Assembly: GCA_964023205.1 (NCBI GenBank)
Contig: OZ026833.1
Span: forward strand, 33,444,830-33,508,829
DNA length: 64,000 nt
Direction: 5' to 3'
From: Lutraria lutraria
Taxonomy: Eukaryota; Mollusca; Bivalvia; Venerida; Mactridae
The translations under genes were made by a program, and so were the position numbers. The notes beneath the pieces are model-generated. The model worked only from the letters and a program-made list of their open reading frames with translations, did not search any database and had not been told where the DNA came from. This document shows, in pieces, positions 34,101 to 47,800 of this stretch (its first letter is position 1; each line of letters opens with the position of its first letter).

Positions 34101-35868
34101 TAGGTAGGAACTATATAAGCGTGGGTGTGTGAAAGAAGACGACTTCATTGAAATGGCATTCCTTCGTTTCACATTCTCAGATTGCATTCAGTCGAGTAGA
34201 TTTAAACTTGGTAATATGCGATAATTTTTATCACACCCTGAAGGTAACGAACACGCATAAACATGCATCATCGATCGACAAAGGGAAATAACCCACTTAC
34301 GTATAGGAAACGCACCCGTCGAGCATATAGCACACCAAGGGAACTGGATGTTTTGGTCATATATCTATGTTTGTCTCTTATATTAATTTCTGCTATCGTA
34401 AAACTTGCCAAGTTTACAGTAATTTGAAACTACTCAAGCGAACACGTGCACAAACACCTTGATATATAAGTTCCGATTCTCGTCAGACAATGTGCCGCAA
34501 TGGCGCAGTCGGTTAAAGCGTCGGACATTGAAAGCTTTCGAGACAGGCAGACTTTTTGTGGCGGGTTCGACGCCGGCCACGGATCTTTTTTTTATTTTTA
34601 TTTTTCGTTCGTTAGCGTTATACAGGCTTCAAAACATTCCGCAAACACTTGGCGTTTGTTTCTTGAAATTAAATTAAATAGAAACAGTGTATTTTGTACG
34701 TTTTGCATTAATTAATATTCATTTCTGCAATAATAGCGATGTTAATCGCATTTCACGTGGGGTTACTGTAACGAAACCAGCCGTATGACTTTAGTTTGAT
34801 ATGTTGCGCTATGTACCAATCAAGGCTGCTGCATTGTGTTATCATTGCGTGTTGGGTTATTGTCGTTGGCGTCAATATGCATATGGTACGTACGTATCTT
34901 ACTGTGAATTTCATAAGCAGCGCGTGTGTTAAAGTAACAATTTGTTTTAATATCAATTATATAGAGACTGAACATGTACGGTTACATATGTATGTAAGTC
35001 GGAGCGTGTGTTAAAGTAACAATTTGTTTTAATATCAATTATATAGAGACTGAACATGTACGGTTACATATGTATGTAAGTCGGAGCGTGTGTTAAAGTA
35101 ACAATTTATTTTAATATCAATTATAAAGAGACTGAACATGTACGGTTACGTATGTATGTAAGTCGGACACATGGTGAATCAGTATACATATAATTAGTTG
35201 AGTAAGTATAATAGTATGTTAGTGCATGTACATTGATGTGCTTGCATTACCGAATTGCATTTATTTAAAAACTATCAGTCTGAGAATAGTGGAACCGACT
35301 AATCGCAGAACAATTCCAAATTGAATGAGGGAGACCAGGCACCGCATTGAAATTGTGTTTCATATATTTGCGAACTTAACAAATTAAGAATGTAAGTAAG
35401 CTGGTGCGGAGAGATCTGTCCCACTGATTTGGGGGCCGTCTTGTGTCAAACACCCCCTACGCCCCATGCTAGGTAGGAACTATATAAGCGTGGGTGTGTG
35501 AAAGAAGACGACTTCATTGAAATGGCATTCCTTCGTTTCACATTCTCAGATTGCATTCAGTCGAGTAGATTTAAACTTGGTAATATGCGATAATTTTTAT
35601 CACACCCTGAAGGTAACGAACACGCATAAACATGCATCATCGATCGACAAAGGGAAATAACCCACTTACGTATAGGAAACGCACCCGTCGAGCATATAGC
35701 ACACCAAGGGAACTGGATGTTTTGGTCATATATCTATGTTTGTCTCTTATATTAATTTCTGCTATCGTAAAACTTGCCAAGTTTACAGTAATTTGAAACT
35801 ACTCAAGCGAACACGTGCACAAACACCTTGATATATAAGTTCCGATTCTCGTCAGACAATGTGCCGCA
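22179..35868 (+). repeat. Variant-rich block with linked unit haplotypes
   Basis: Ten successive intervals fall into three types by linked variants. Type A has GGGGGCGGTCT plus GGCAGTCTTTT in the tRNA-like block ending at 23548, 29024 and 31762. Type B has AAGCTGGTGCGG (27185, 29923, 34029, 35399). Type C has TTGTATTTC plus AAACGTGCC plus GGCAAACTTTT (ending at 24917, 26286 and 33131). The order is A C C B A B A C B B. The linkage of variants hundreds of bases apart shows that whole units were copied. Confidence 0.85.
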
Positions 35869-38800
35869 ATGGCGCAGTCGGTTAAAGCGTCGGACATTGA
35901 AAGCTTTCGAGACAGGCAGACTTTTTGTGGCGGGTTCGACGCCGGCCACGGATCTTTTTTTTTTTTTATTTTTCGTTCGTTAGCGTTATACAGGCTTCAA
36001 AACATTCCGCAAACACTTGGCGTTTGTTTCTTGAAATTAAATTAAATAGAAACAGTGTATTTTGTACGTTTTGCATTAATTAATATTCATTTCTGCAATA
36101 ATAGCGATGTTAATCGCATTTCACGTGGGGTTACTGTAACGAAACCAGCCGTATGACTTCAGTTTGATATGTTGCGCTATGTACCAATCAAGGCTGCTGC
36201 ATTGTGTTATCATTGCGTGTTGGGTTATTGTCGTTGGCGTCAATATGCATATGGTACGTACGTATCTTACTGTGAATTTCATAAGCAGCGCGTGTGTTAA
36301 AGTAACAATTTGTTTTAATATCAATTATATAGAGACTGAACATGTACGGTTACATATGTATGTAAGTCGGAGCGTGTGTTAAAGTAACAATTTGTTTTAA
36401 TATCAATTATATAGAGACTGAACATGTACGGTTACATATGTATGTAAGTCGGAGCGTGTGTTAAAGTAACAATTTATTTTAATATCAATTATAAAGAGAC
36501 TGAACATGTACGGTTACGTATGTATGTAAGTCGGACACATGGTGAATCAGTATACATATAATTAGTTGAGTAAGTATAATAGTATGTTAGTGCATGTACA
36601 TTGATGTGCTTGCATTACCGAATTGCATTTATTTAAAAACTATCAGTCTGAGAATAGTGGAACCGACTAATCGCAGAACAATTCCAAATTGAATGAGGGA
36701 GACCAGGCACCGCATTGAAATTGTGTTTCATATATTTGCGAACTTAACAAATTAAGAATGTAAGTAAGCATGTGCGGAGAGATCTGTCCCACTGATTTGG
36801 GGGCCGTCTTGTGTCAAACACCCCCTACGCCCCATGCTAGGTAGGAACTATATAAGCGTGGGTGTGTGAAAGAAGACGACTTCATTGAAATGGCATTCCT
36901 TCGTTTCACATTCTCAGATTGCATTCAGTCGAGTAGATTTAAACTTGGTAATATGCGATAATTTTTATCACACCCTGAAGGTAACGAACACGCATAAACA
37001 TGCATCATCGATCGACAAAGGGAAATAACCCACTTACGTATAGGAAACGCACCCGTCGAGCATATAGCACACCAAGGGAACTGGATGTTTTGGTCATATA
37101 TCTATGTTTGTCTCTTATATTAATTTCTGCTATCGTAAAACTTGCCAAGTTTACAGTAATTTGAAACTACTCAAGCGAACACGTGCACAAACACCTTGAT
37201 ATATAAGTTCCGATTCTCGTCAGACAATGTGCCGCAATGGCGCAGTCGGTTAAAGCGTCGGACATTGAAAGCTTTCGAGACAGGCAGACTTTTTGTGGCG
37301 GGTTCGACGCCGGCCACGGATCTTTTTTTTATTTTTATTTTTCGTTCGTTAGCGTTATACAGGCTTCAAAACATTCCGCAAACACTTGGCGTTTGTTTCT
37401 TGAAATTAAATTAAATAGAAACAGTGTATTTTGTACGTTTTGCATTAATTAATATTCATTTCTGCAATAATAGCGATGTTAATCGCATTTCACGTGGGGT
37501 TACTGTAACGAAACCAGCCGTATGACTTTAGTTTGATATGTTGCGCTATGTACCAATCAAGGCTGCTGCATTGTGTTATCATTGCGTGTTGGGTTATTGT
37601 CGTTGGCGTCAATATGCATATGGTACGTACGTATCTTACTGTGAATTTCATAAGCAGCGCGTGTGTTAAAGTAACAATTTGTTTTAATATCAATTATATA
37701 GAGACTGAACATGTACGGTTACATATGTATGTAAGTCGGAGCGTGTGTTAAAGTAACAATTTGTTTTAATATCAATTATATAGAGACTGAACATGTACGG
37801 TTACATATGTATGTAAGTCGGAGCGTGTGTTAAAGTAACAATTTATTTTAATATCAATTATAAAGAGACTGAACATGTACGGTTACGTATGTATGTAAGT
37901 CGGACACATGGTGAATCAGTATACATATAATTAGTTGAGTAAGTATAATAGTATGTTAGTGCATGTACATTGATGTGCTTGCATTACCGAATTGCATTTA
38001 TTTAAAAACTATCAGTCTGAGAATAGTGGAACCGACTAATCGCAGAACAATTCCAAATTGAATGAGGGAGACCAGGCACCGCATTGAAATTGTGTTTCAT
38101 ATATTTGCGAACTTAACAAATTAAGAATGTAAGTAAGCATGTGCGGAGAGATCTGTCCCACTGATTTGGGGGCCGTCTTGTGTCAAACACCCCCTACGCC
38201 CCATGCTAGGTAGGAACTATATAAGCGTGGGTGTGTGAAAGAAGACGACTTCATTGAAATGGCATTCCTTCGTTTCACATTCTCAGATTGCATTCAGTCG
38301 AGTAGATTTAAACTTGGTAATATGCGATAATTTTTATCACACCCTGAAGGTAACGAACACGCATAAACATGCATCATCGATCGACAAAGGGAAATAACCC
38401 ACTTACGTATAGGAAACGCACCCGTCGAGCATATAGCACACCAAGGGAACTGGATGTTTTGGTCATATATCTATGTTTGTCTCTTATATTAATTTCTGCT
38501 ATCGTAAAACGTGCCAAGTTTACAGTAATTTGAAACTACTCAAGCGAACACGTGCACAAACACCTTGATATATAAGTTCCGATTCTCGTCAGACAATGTG
38601 CCGCAATGGCGCAGTCGGTTAAAGCGTCGGACATTGAAAGCTTTCGAGACAGGCAGACATTTTGTGGCGGGTTCGACGCCGGCCACGGATCTTTTTTTTA
38701 TTTTTATTTTTCGTTCGTTAGCGTTATACAGGCTTCAAAACATTCCGCAAACACTTGGCGTTTGTTTCTTGAAATTAAATTAAATAGAAACAGTGTATTT

Positions 38801-41800
38801 TGTACGTTTTGCATTAATTAATATTCATTTCTGCAATAATAGCGATGTTAATCGCATTTCACGTGGGGTTACTGTAACGAAACCAGCCGTATGACTTTAG
38901 TTTGATATGTTGCGCTATGTACCAATCAAGGCTGCTGCATTGTGTTATCATTGCGTGTTGGGTTATTGTCGTTGGCGTCAATATGCATATGGTACGTACG
39001 TATCTTACTGTGAATTTCATAAGCAGCGCGTGTGTTAAAGTAACAATTTGTTTTAATATCAATTATATAGAGACTGAACATGTACGGTTACATATGTATG
39101 TAAGTCGGAGCGTGTGTTAAAGTAACAATTTGTTTTAATATCAATTATATAGAGACTGAACATGTACGGTTACATATGTATGTAAGTCGGAGCGTGTGTT
39201 AAAGTAACAATTTATTTTAATATCAATTATAAAGAGACTGAACATGTACGGTTACGTATGTATGTAAGTCGGACACATGGTGAATCAGTATACATATAAT
39301 TAGTTGAGTAAGTATAATAGTATGTTAGTGCATGTACATTGATGTGCTTGCATTACCGAATTGCATTTATTTAAAAACTATCAGTCTGAGAATAGTGGAA
39401 CCGACTAATCGCAGAACAATTCCAAATTGAATGAGGGAGACCAGGCACCGCATTGAAATTGTGTTTCATATATTTGCGAACTTAACAAATTAAGAATGTA
39501 AGTAAGCATGTGCGGAGAGATCTGTCCCACTGATTTGGGGGCCGTCTTGTGTCAAACACCCCCTACGCCCCATGCTAGGTAGGAACTATATAAGCGTGGG
39601 TGTGTGAAAGAAGACGACTTCATTGAAATGGCATTCCTTCGTTTCACATTCTCAGATTGCATTCAGTCGAGTAGATTTAAACTTGGTAATATGCGATAAT
39701 TTTTATCACACCCTGAAGGTAACGAACACGCATAAACATGCATCATCGATCGACAAAGGGAAATAACCCACTTACGTATAGGAAACGCACCCGTCGAGCA
39801 TATAGCACACCAAGGGAACTGGATGTTTTGGTCATATATCTATGTTTGTCTCTTATATTAATTTCTGCTATCGTAAAACTTGCCAAGTTTACAGTAATTT
39901 GAAACTACTCAAGCGAACACGTGCACAAACACCTTGATATATAAGTTCCGATTCTCGTCAGACAATGTGCCGCAATGGCGCAGTCGGTTAAAGCGTCGGA
40001 CATTGAAAGCTTTCGAGACAGGCAGACTTTTTGTGGCGGGTTCGACGCCGGCCACGGATCTTTTTTTTATTTTTATTTTTCGTTCGTTAGCGTTATACAG
40101 GCTTCAAAACATTCCGCAAACACTTGGCGTTTGTTTCTTGAAATTAAATTAAATAGAAACAGTGTATTTTGTACGTTTTGCATTAATTAATATTCATTTC
40201 TGCAATAATAGCGATGTTAATCGCATTTCACGTGGGGTTACTGTAACGAAACCAGCCGTATGACTTTAGTTTGATATGTTGCGCTATGTACCAATCAAGG
40301 CTGCTGCATTGTGTTATCATTGCGTGTTGGGTTATTGTCGTTGGCGTCAATATGCATATGGTACGTACGTATCTTACTGTGAATTTCATAAGCAGCGCGT
40401 GTGTTAAAGTAACAATTTGTTTTAATATCAATTATATAGAGACTGAACATGTACGGTTACATATGTATGTAAGTCGGAGCGTGTGTTAAAGTAACAATTT
40501 GTTTTAATATCAATTATATAGAGACTGAACATGTACGGTTACATATGTATGTAAGTCGGAGCGTGTGTTAAAGTAACAATTTATTTTAATATCAATTATA
40601 AAGAGACTGAACATGTACGGTTACGTATGTATGTAAGTCGGACACATGGTGAATCAGTATACATATAATTAGTTGAGTAAGTATAATAGTATGTTAGTGC
40701 ATGTACATTGATGTGCTTGCATTACCGAATTGCATTTATTTAAAAACTATCAGTCTGAGAATAGTGGAACCGACTAATCGCAGAACAATTCCAAATTGAA
40801 TGAGGGAGACCAGGCACCGCATTGAAATTGTGTTTCATATATTTGCGAACTTAACAAATTAAGAATGTAAGTAAGCATGTGCGGAGAGATCTGTCCCACT
40901 GATTTGGGGGCCGTCTTGTGTCAAACACCCCCTACGCCCCATGCTAGGTAGGAACTATATAAGCGTGGGTGTGTGAAAGAAGACGACTTCATTGAAATGG
41001 CATTCCTTCGTTTCACATTCTCAGATTGCATTCAGTCGAGTAGATTTAAACTTGGTAATATGCGATAATTTTTATCACACCCTGAAGGTAACGAACACGC
41101 ATAAACATGCATCATCGATCGACAAAGGGAAATAACCCACTTACGTATAGGAAACGCACCCGTCGAGCATATAGCACACCAAGGGAACTGGATGTTTTGG
41201 TCATATATCTATGTTTGTCTCTTATATTAATTTCTGCTATCGTAAAACTTGCCAAGTTTACAGTAATTTGAAACTACTCAAGCGAACACGTGCACAAACA
41301 CCTTGATATATAAGTTCCGATTCTCGTCAGACAATGTGCCGCAATGGCGCAGTCGGTTAAAGCGTCGGACATTGAAAGCTTTCGAGACAGGCAGACTTTT
41401 TGTGGCGGGTTCGACGCCGGCCACGGATCTTTTTTTTATTTTTATTTTTCGTTCGTTAGCGTTATACAGGCTTCAAAACATTCCGCAAACACTTGGCGTT
41501 TGTTTCTTGAAATTAAATTAAATAGAAACAGTGTATTTTGTACGTTTTGCATTAATTAATATTCATTTCTGCAATAATAGCGATGTTAATCGCATTTCAC
41601 GTGGGGTTACTGTAACGAAACCAGCCGTATGACTTTAGTTTGATATGTTGCGCTATGTACCAATCAAGGCTGCTGCATTGTGTTATCATTGCGTGTTGGG
41701 TTATTGTCGTTGGCGTCAATATGCATATGGTACGTACGTATCTTACTGTGAATTTCATAAGCAGCGCGTGTGTTAAAGTAACAATTTGTTTTAATATCAA

Positions 41801-44800
41801 TTATATAGAGACTGAACATGTACGGTTACATATGTATGTAAGTCGGAGCGTGTGTTAAAGTAACAATTTGTTTTAATATCAATTATATAGAGACTGAACA
41901 TGTACGGTTACATATGTATGTAAGTCGGAGCGTGTGTTAAAGTAACAATTTATTTTAATATCAATTATAAAGAGACTGAACATGTACGGTTACGTATGTA
42001 TGTAAGTCGGACACATGGTGAATCAGTATACATATAATTAGTTGAGTAAGTATAATAGTATGTTAGTGCATGTACATTGATGTGCTTGCATTACCGAATT
42101 GCATTTATTTAAAAACTATCAGTCTGAGAATAGTGGAACCGACTAATCGCAGAACAATTCCAAATTGAATGAGGGAGACCAGGCACCGCATTGAAATTGT
42201 GTTTCATATATTTGCGAACTTAACAAATTAAGAATGTAAGTAAGCATGTGCGGAGAGATCTGTCCCACTGATTTGGGGGCCGTCTTGTGTCAAACACCCC
42301 CTACGCCCCATGCTAGGTAGGAACTATATAAGCGTGGGTGTGTGAAAGAAGACGACTTCATTGAAATGGCATTCCTTCGTTTCACATTCTCAGATTGCAT
42401 TCAGTCGAGTAGATTTAAACTTGGTAATATGCGATAATTTTTATCACACCCTGAAGGTAACGAACACGCATAAACATGCATCATCGATCGACAAAGGGAA
42501 ATAACCCACTTACGTATAGGAAACGCACCCGTCGAGCATATAGCACACCAAGGGAACTGGATGTTTTGGTCATATATCTATGTTTGTCTCTTATATTAAT
42601 TTCTGCTATCGTAAAACTTGCCAAGTTTACAGTAATTTGAAACTACTCAAGCGAACACGTGCACAAACACCTTGATATATAAGTTCCGATTCTCGTCAGA
42701 CAATGTGCCGCAATGGCGCAGTCGGTTAAAGCGTCGGACATTGAAAGCTTTCGAGACAGGCAGACTTTTTGTGGCGGGTTCGACGCCGGCCACGGATCTT
42801 TTTTTTATTTTTATTTTTCGTTCGTTAGCGTTATACAGGCTTCAAAACATTCCGCAAACACTTGGCGTTTGTTTCTTGAAATTAAATTAAATAGAAACAG
42901 TGTATTTTGTACGTTTTGCATTAATTAATATTCATTTCTGCAATAATAGCGATGTTAATCGCATTTCACGTGGGGTTACTGTAACGAAACCAGCCGTATG
43001 ACTTTAGTTTGATATGTTGCGCTATGTACCAATCAAGGCTGCTGCATTGTGTTATCATTGCGTGTTGGGTTATTGTCGTTGGCGTCAATATGCATATGGT
43101 ACGTACGTATCTTACTGTGAATTTCATAAGCAGCGCGTGTGTTAAAGTAACAATTTGTTTTAATATCAATTATATAGAGACTGAACATGTACGGTTACAT
43201 ATGTATGTAAGTCGGAGCGTGTGTTAAAGTAACAATTTGTTTTAATATCAATTATATAGAGACTGAACATGTACGGTTACATATGTATGTAAGTCGGAGC
43301 GTGTGTTAAAGTAACAATTTATTTTAATATCAATTATAAAGAGACTGAACATGTACGGTTACGTATGTATGTAAGTCGGACACATGGTGAATCAGTATAC
43401 ATATAATTAGTTGAGTAAGTATAATAGTATGTTAGTGCATGTACATTGATGTGCTTGCATTACCGAATTGCATTTATTTAAAAACTATCAGTCTGAGAAT
43501 AGTGGAACCGACTAATCGCAGAACAATTCCAAATTGAATGAGGGAGACCAGGCACCGCATTGAAATTGTGTTTCATATATTTGCGAACTTAACAAATTAA
43601 GAATGTAAGTAAGCATGTGCGGAGAGATCTGTCCCACTGATTTGGGGGCCGTCTTGTGTCAAACACCCCCTACGCCCCATGCTAGGTAGGAACTATATAA
43701 GCGTGGGTGTGTGAAAGAAGACGACTTCATTGAAATGGCATTCCTTCGTTTCACATTCTCAGATTGCATTCAGTCGAGTAGATTTAAACTTGGTAATATG
43801 CGATAATTTTTATCACACCCTGAAGGTAACGAACACGCATAAACATGCATCATCGATCGACAAAGGGAAATAACCCACTTACGTATAGGAAACGCACCCG
43901 TCGAGCATATAGCACACCAAGGGAACTGGATGTTTTGGTCATATATCTATGTTTGTCTCTTATATTAATTTCTGCTATCGTAAAACTTGCCAAGTTTACA
44001 GTAATTTGAAACTACTCAAGCGAACACGTGCACAAACACCTTGATATATAAGTTCCGATTCTCGTCAGACAATGTGCCGCAATGGCGCAGTCGGTTAAAG
44101 CGTCGGACATTGAAAGCTTTCGAGACAGGCAGACTTTTTGTGGCGGGTTCGACGCCGGCCACGGATCTTTTTTTTATTTTTATTTTTCGTTCGTTAGCGT
44201 TATACAGGCTTCAAAACATTCCGCAAACACTTGGCGTTTGTTTCTTGAAATTAAATTAAATAGAAACAGTGTATTTTGTACGTTTTGCATTAATTAATAT
44301 TCATTTCTGCAATAATAGCGATGTTAATCGCATTTCACGTGGGGTTACTGTAACGAAACCAGCCGTATGACTTTAGTTTGATATGTTGCGCTATGTACCA
44401 ATCAAGGCTGCTGCATTGTGTTATCATTGCGTGTTGGGTTATTGTCGTTGGCGTCAATATGCATATGGTACGTACGTATCTTACTGTGAATTTCATAAGC
44501 AGCGCGTGTGTTAAAGTAACAATTTGTTTTAATATCAATTATATAGAGACTGAACATGTACGGTTACATATGTATGTAAGTCGGAGCGTGTGTTAAAGTA
44601 ACAATTTGTTTTAATATCAATTATATAGAGACTGAACATGTACGGTTACATATGTATGTAAGTCGGAGCGTGTGTTAAAGTAACAATTTATTTTAATATC
44701 AATTATAAAGAGACTGAACATGTACGGTTACGTATGTATGTAAGTCGGACACATGGTGAATCAGTATACATATAATTAGTTGAGTAAGTATAATAGTATG

Positions 44801-47800
44801 TTAGTGCATGTACATTGATGTGCTTGCATTACCGAATTGCATTTATTTAAAAACTATCAGTCTGAGAATAGTGGAACCGACTAATCGCAGAACAATTCCA
44901 AATTGAATGAGGGAGACCAGGCACCGCATTGAAATTGTGTTTCATATATTTGCGAACTTAACAAATTAAGAATGTAAGTAAGCATGTGCGGAGAGATCTG
45001 TCCCACTGATTTGGGGGCCGTCTTGTGTCAAACACCCCCTACGCCCCATGCTAGGTAGGAACTATATAAGCGTGGGTGTGTGAAAGAAGACGACTTCATT
45101 GAAATGGCATTCCTTCGTTTCACATTCTCAGATTGCATTCAGTCGAGTAGATTTAAACTTGGTAATATGCGATAATTTTTATCACACCCTGAAGGTAACG
45201 AACACGCATAAACATGCATCATCGATCGACAAAGGGAAATAACCCACTTACGTATAGGAAACGCACCCGTCGAGCATATAGCACACCAAGGGAACTGGAT
45301 GTTTTGGTCATATATCTATGTTTGTCTCTTATATTAATTTCTGCTATCGTAAAACTTGCCAAGTTTACAGTAATTTGAAACTACTCAAGCGAACACGTGC
45401 ACAAACACCTTGATATATAAGTTCCGATTCTCGTCAGACAATGTGCCGCAATGGCGCAGTCGGTTAAAGCGTCGGACATTGAAAGCTTTCGAGACAGGCA
45501 GACTTTTTGTGGCGGGTTCGACGCCGGCCACGGATCTTTTTTTTTTTTTTATTTTTCGTTCGTTAGCGTTATACAGGCTTCAAAACATTCCGCAAACACT
45601 TGGCGTTTGTTTCTTGAAATTAAATTAAATAGAAACAGTGTATTTTGTACGTTTTGCATTAATTAATATTCATTTCTGCAATAATAGCGATGTTAATCGC
45701 ATTTCACGTGGGGTTACTGTAACGAAACCAGCCGTATGACTTTAGTTTGATATGTTGCGCTATGTACCAATCAAGGCTGCTGCATTGTGTTATCATTGCG
45801 TGTTGGGTTATTGTCGTTGGCGTCAATATGCATATGGTACGTACGTATCTTACTGTGAATTTCATAAGCAGCGCGTGTGTTAAAGTAACAATTTGTTTTA
45901 ATATCAATTATATAGAGACTGAACATGTACGGTTACATATGTATGTAAGTCGGAGCGTGTGTTAAAGTAACAATTTGTTTTAATATCAATTATATAGAGA
46001 CTGAACATGTACGGTTACATATGTATGTAAGTCGGAGCGTGTGTTAAAGTAACAATTTATTTTAATATCAATTATAAAGAGACTGAACATGTACGGTTAC
46101 GTATGTATGTAAGTCGGACACATGGTGAATCAGTATACATATAATTAGTTGAGTAAGTATAATAGTATGTTAGTGCATGTACATTGATGTGCTTGCATTA
46201 CCGAATTGCATTTATTTAAAAACTATCAGTCTGAGAATAGTGGAACCGACTAATCGCAGAACAATTCCAAATTGAATGAGGGAGACCAGGCACCGCATTG
46301 AAATTGTGTTTCATATATTTGCGAACTTAACAAATTAAGAATGTAAGTAAGCATGTGCGGAGAGATCTGTCCCACTGATTTGGGGGCCGTCTTGTGTCAA
46401 ACACCCCCTACGCCCCATGCTAGGTAGGAACTATATAAGCGTGGGTGTGTGAAAGAAGACGACTTCATTGAAATGGCATTCCTTCGTTTCACATTCTCAG
46501 ATTGCATTCAGTCGAGTAGATTTAAACTTGGTAATATGCGATAATTTTTATCACACCCTGAAGGTAACGAACACGCATAAACATGCATCATCGATCGACA
46601 AAGGGAAATAACCCACTTACGTATAGGAAACGCACCCGTCGAGCATATAGCACACCAAGGGAACTGGATGTTTTGGTCATATATCTATGTTTGTCTCTTA
46701 TATTAATTTCTGCTATCGTAAAACTTGCCAAGTTTACAGTAATTTGAAACTACTCAAGCGAACACGTGCACAAACACCTTGATATATAAGTTCCGATTCT
46801 CGTCAGACAATGTGCCGCAATGGCGCAGTCGGTTAAAGCGTCGGACATTGAAAGCTTTCGAGACAGGCAGACTTTTTGTGGCGGGTTCGACGCCGGCCAC
46901 GGATCTTTTTTTTATTTTTATTTTTCGTTCGTTAGCGTTATACAGGCTTCAAAACATTCCGCAAACACTTGGCGTTTGTTTCTTGAAATTAAATTAAATA
47001 GAAACAGTGTATTTTGTACGTTTTGCATTAATTAATATTCATTTCTGCAATAATAGCGATGTTAATCGCATTTCACGTGGGGTTACTGTAACGAAACCAG
47101 CCGTATGACTTTAGTTTGATATGTTGCGCTATGTACCAATCAAGGCTGCTGCATTGTGTTATCATTGCGTGTTGGGTTATTGTCGTTGGCGTCAATATGC
47201 ATATGGTACGTACGTATCTTACTGTGAATTTCATAAGCAGCGCGTGTGTTAAAGTAACAATTTGTTTTAATATCAATTATATAGAGACTGAACATGTACG
47301 GTTACATATGTATGTAAGTCGGAGCGTGTGTTAAAGTAACAATTTGTTTTAATATCAATTATATAGAGACTGAACATGTACGGTTACATATGTATGTAAG
47401 TCGGAGCGTGTGTTAAAGTAACAATTTATTTTAATATCAATTATAAAGAGACTGAACATGTACGGTTACGTATGTATGTAAGTCGGACACATGGTGAATC
47501 AGTATACATATAATTAGTTGAGTAAGTATAATAGTATGTTAGTGCATGTACATTGATGTGCTTGCATTACCGAATTGCATTTATTTAAAAACTATCAGTC
47601 TGAGAATAGTGGAACCGACTAATCGCAGAACAATTCCAAATTGAATGAGGGAGACCAGGCACCGCATTGAAATTGTGTTTCATATATTTGCGAACTTAAC
47701 AAATTAAGAATGTAAGTAAGCATGTGCGGAGAGATCTGTCCCACTGATTTGGGGGCCGTCTTGTGTCAAACACCCCCTACGCCCCATGCTAGGTAGGAAC

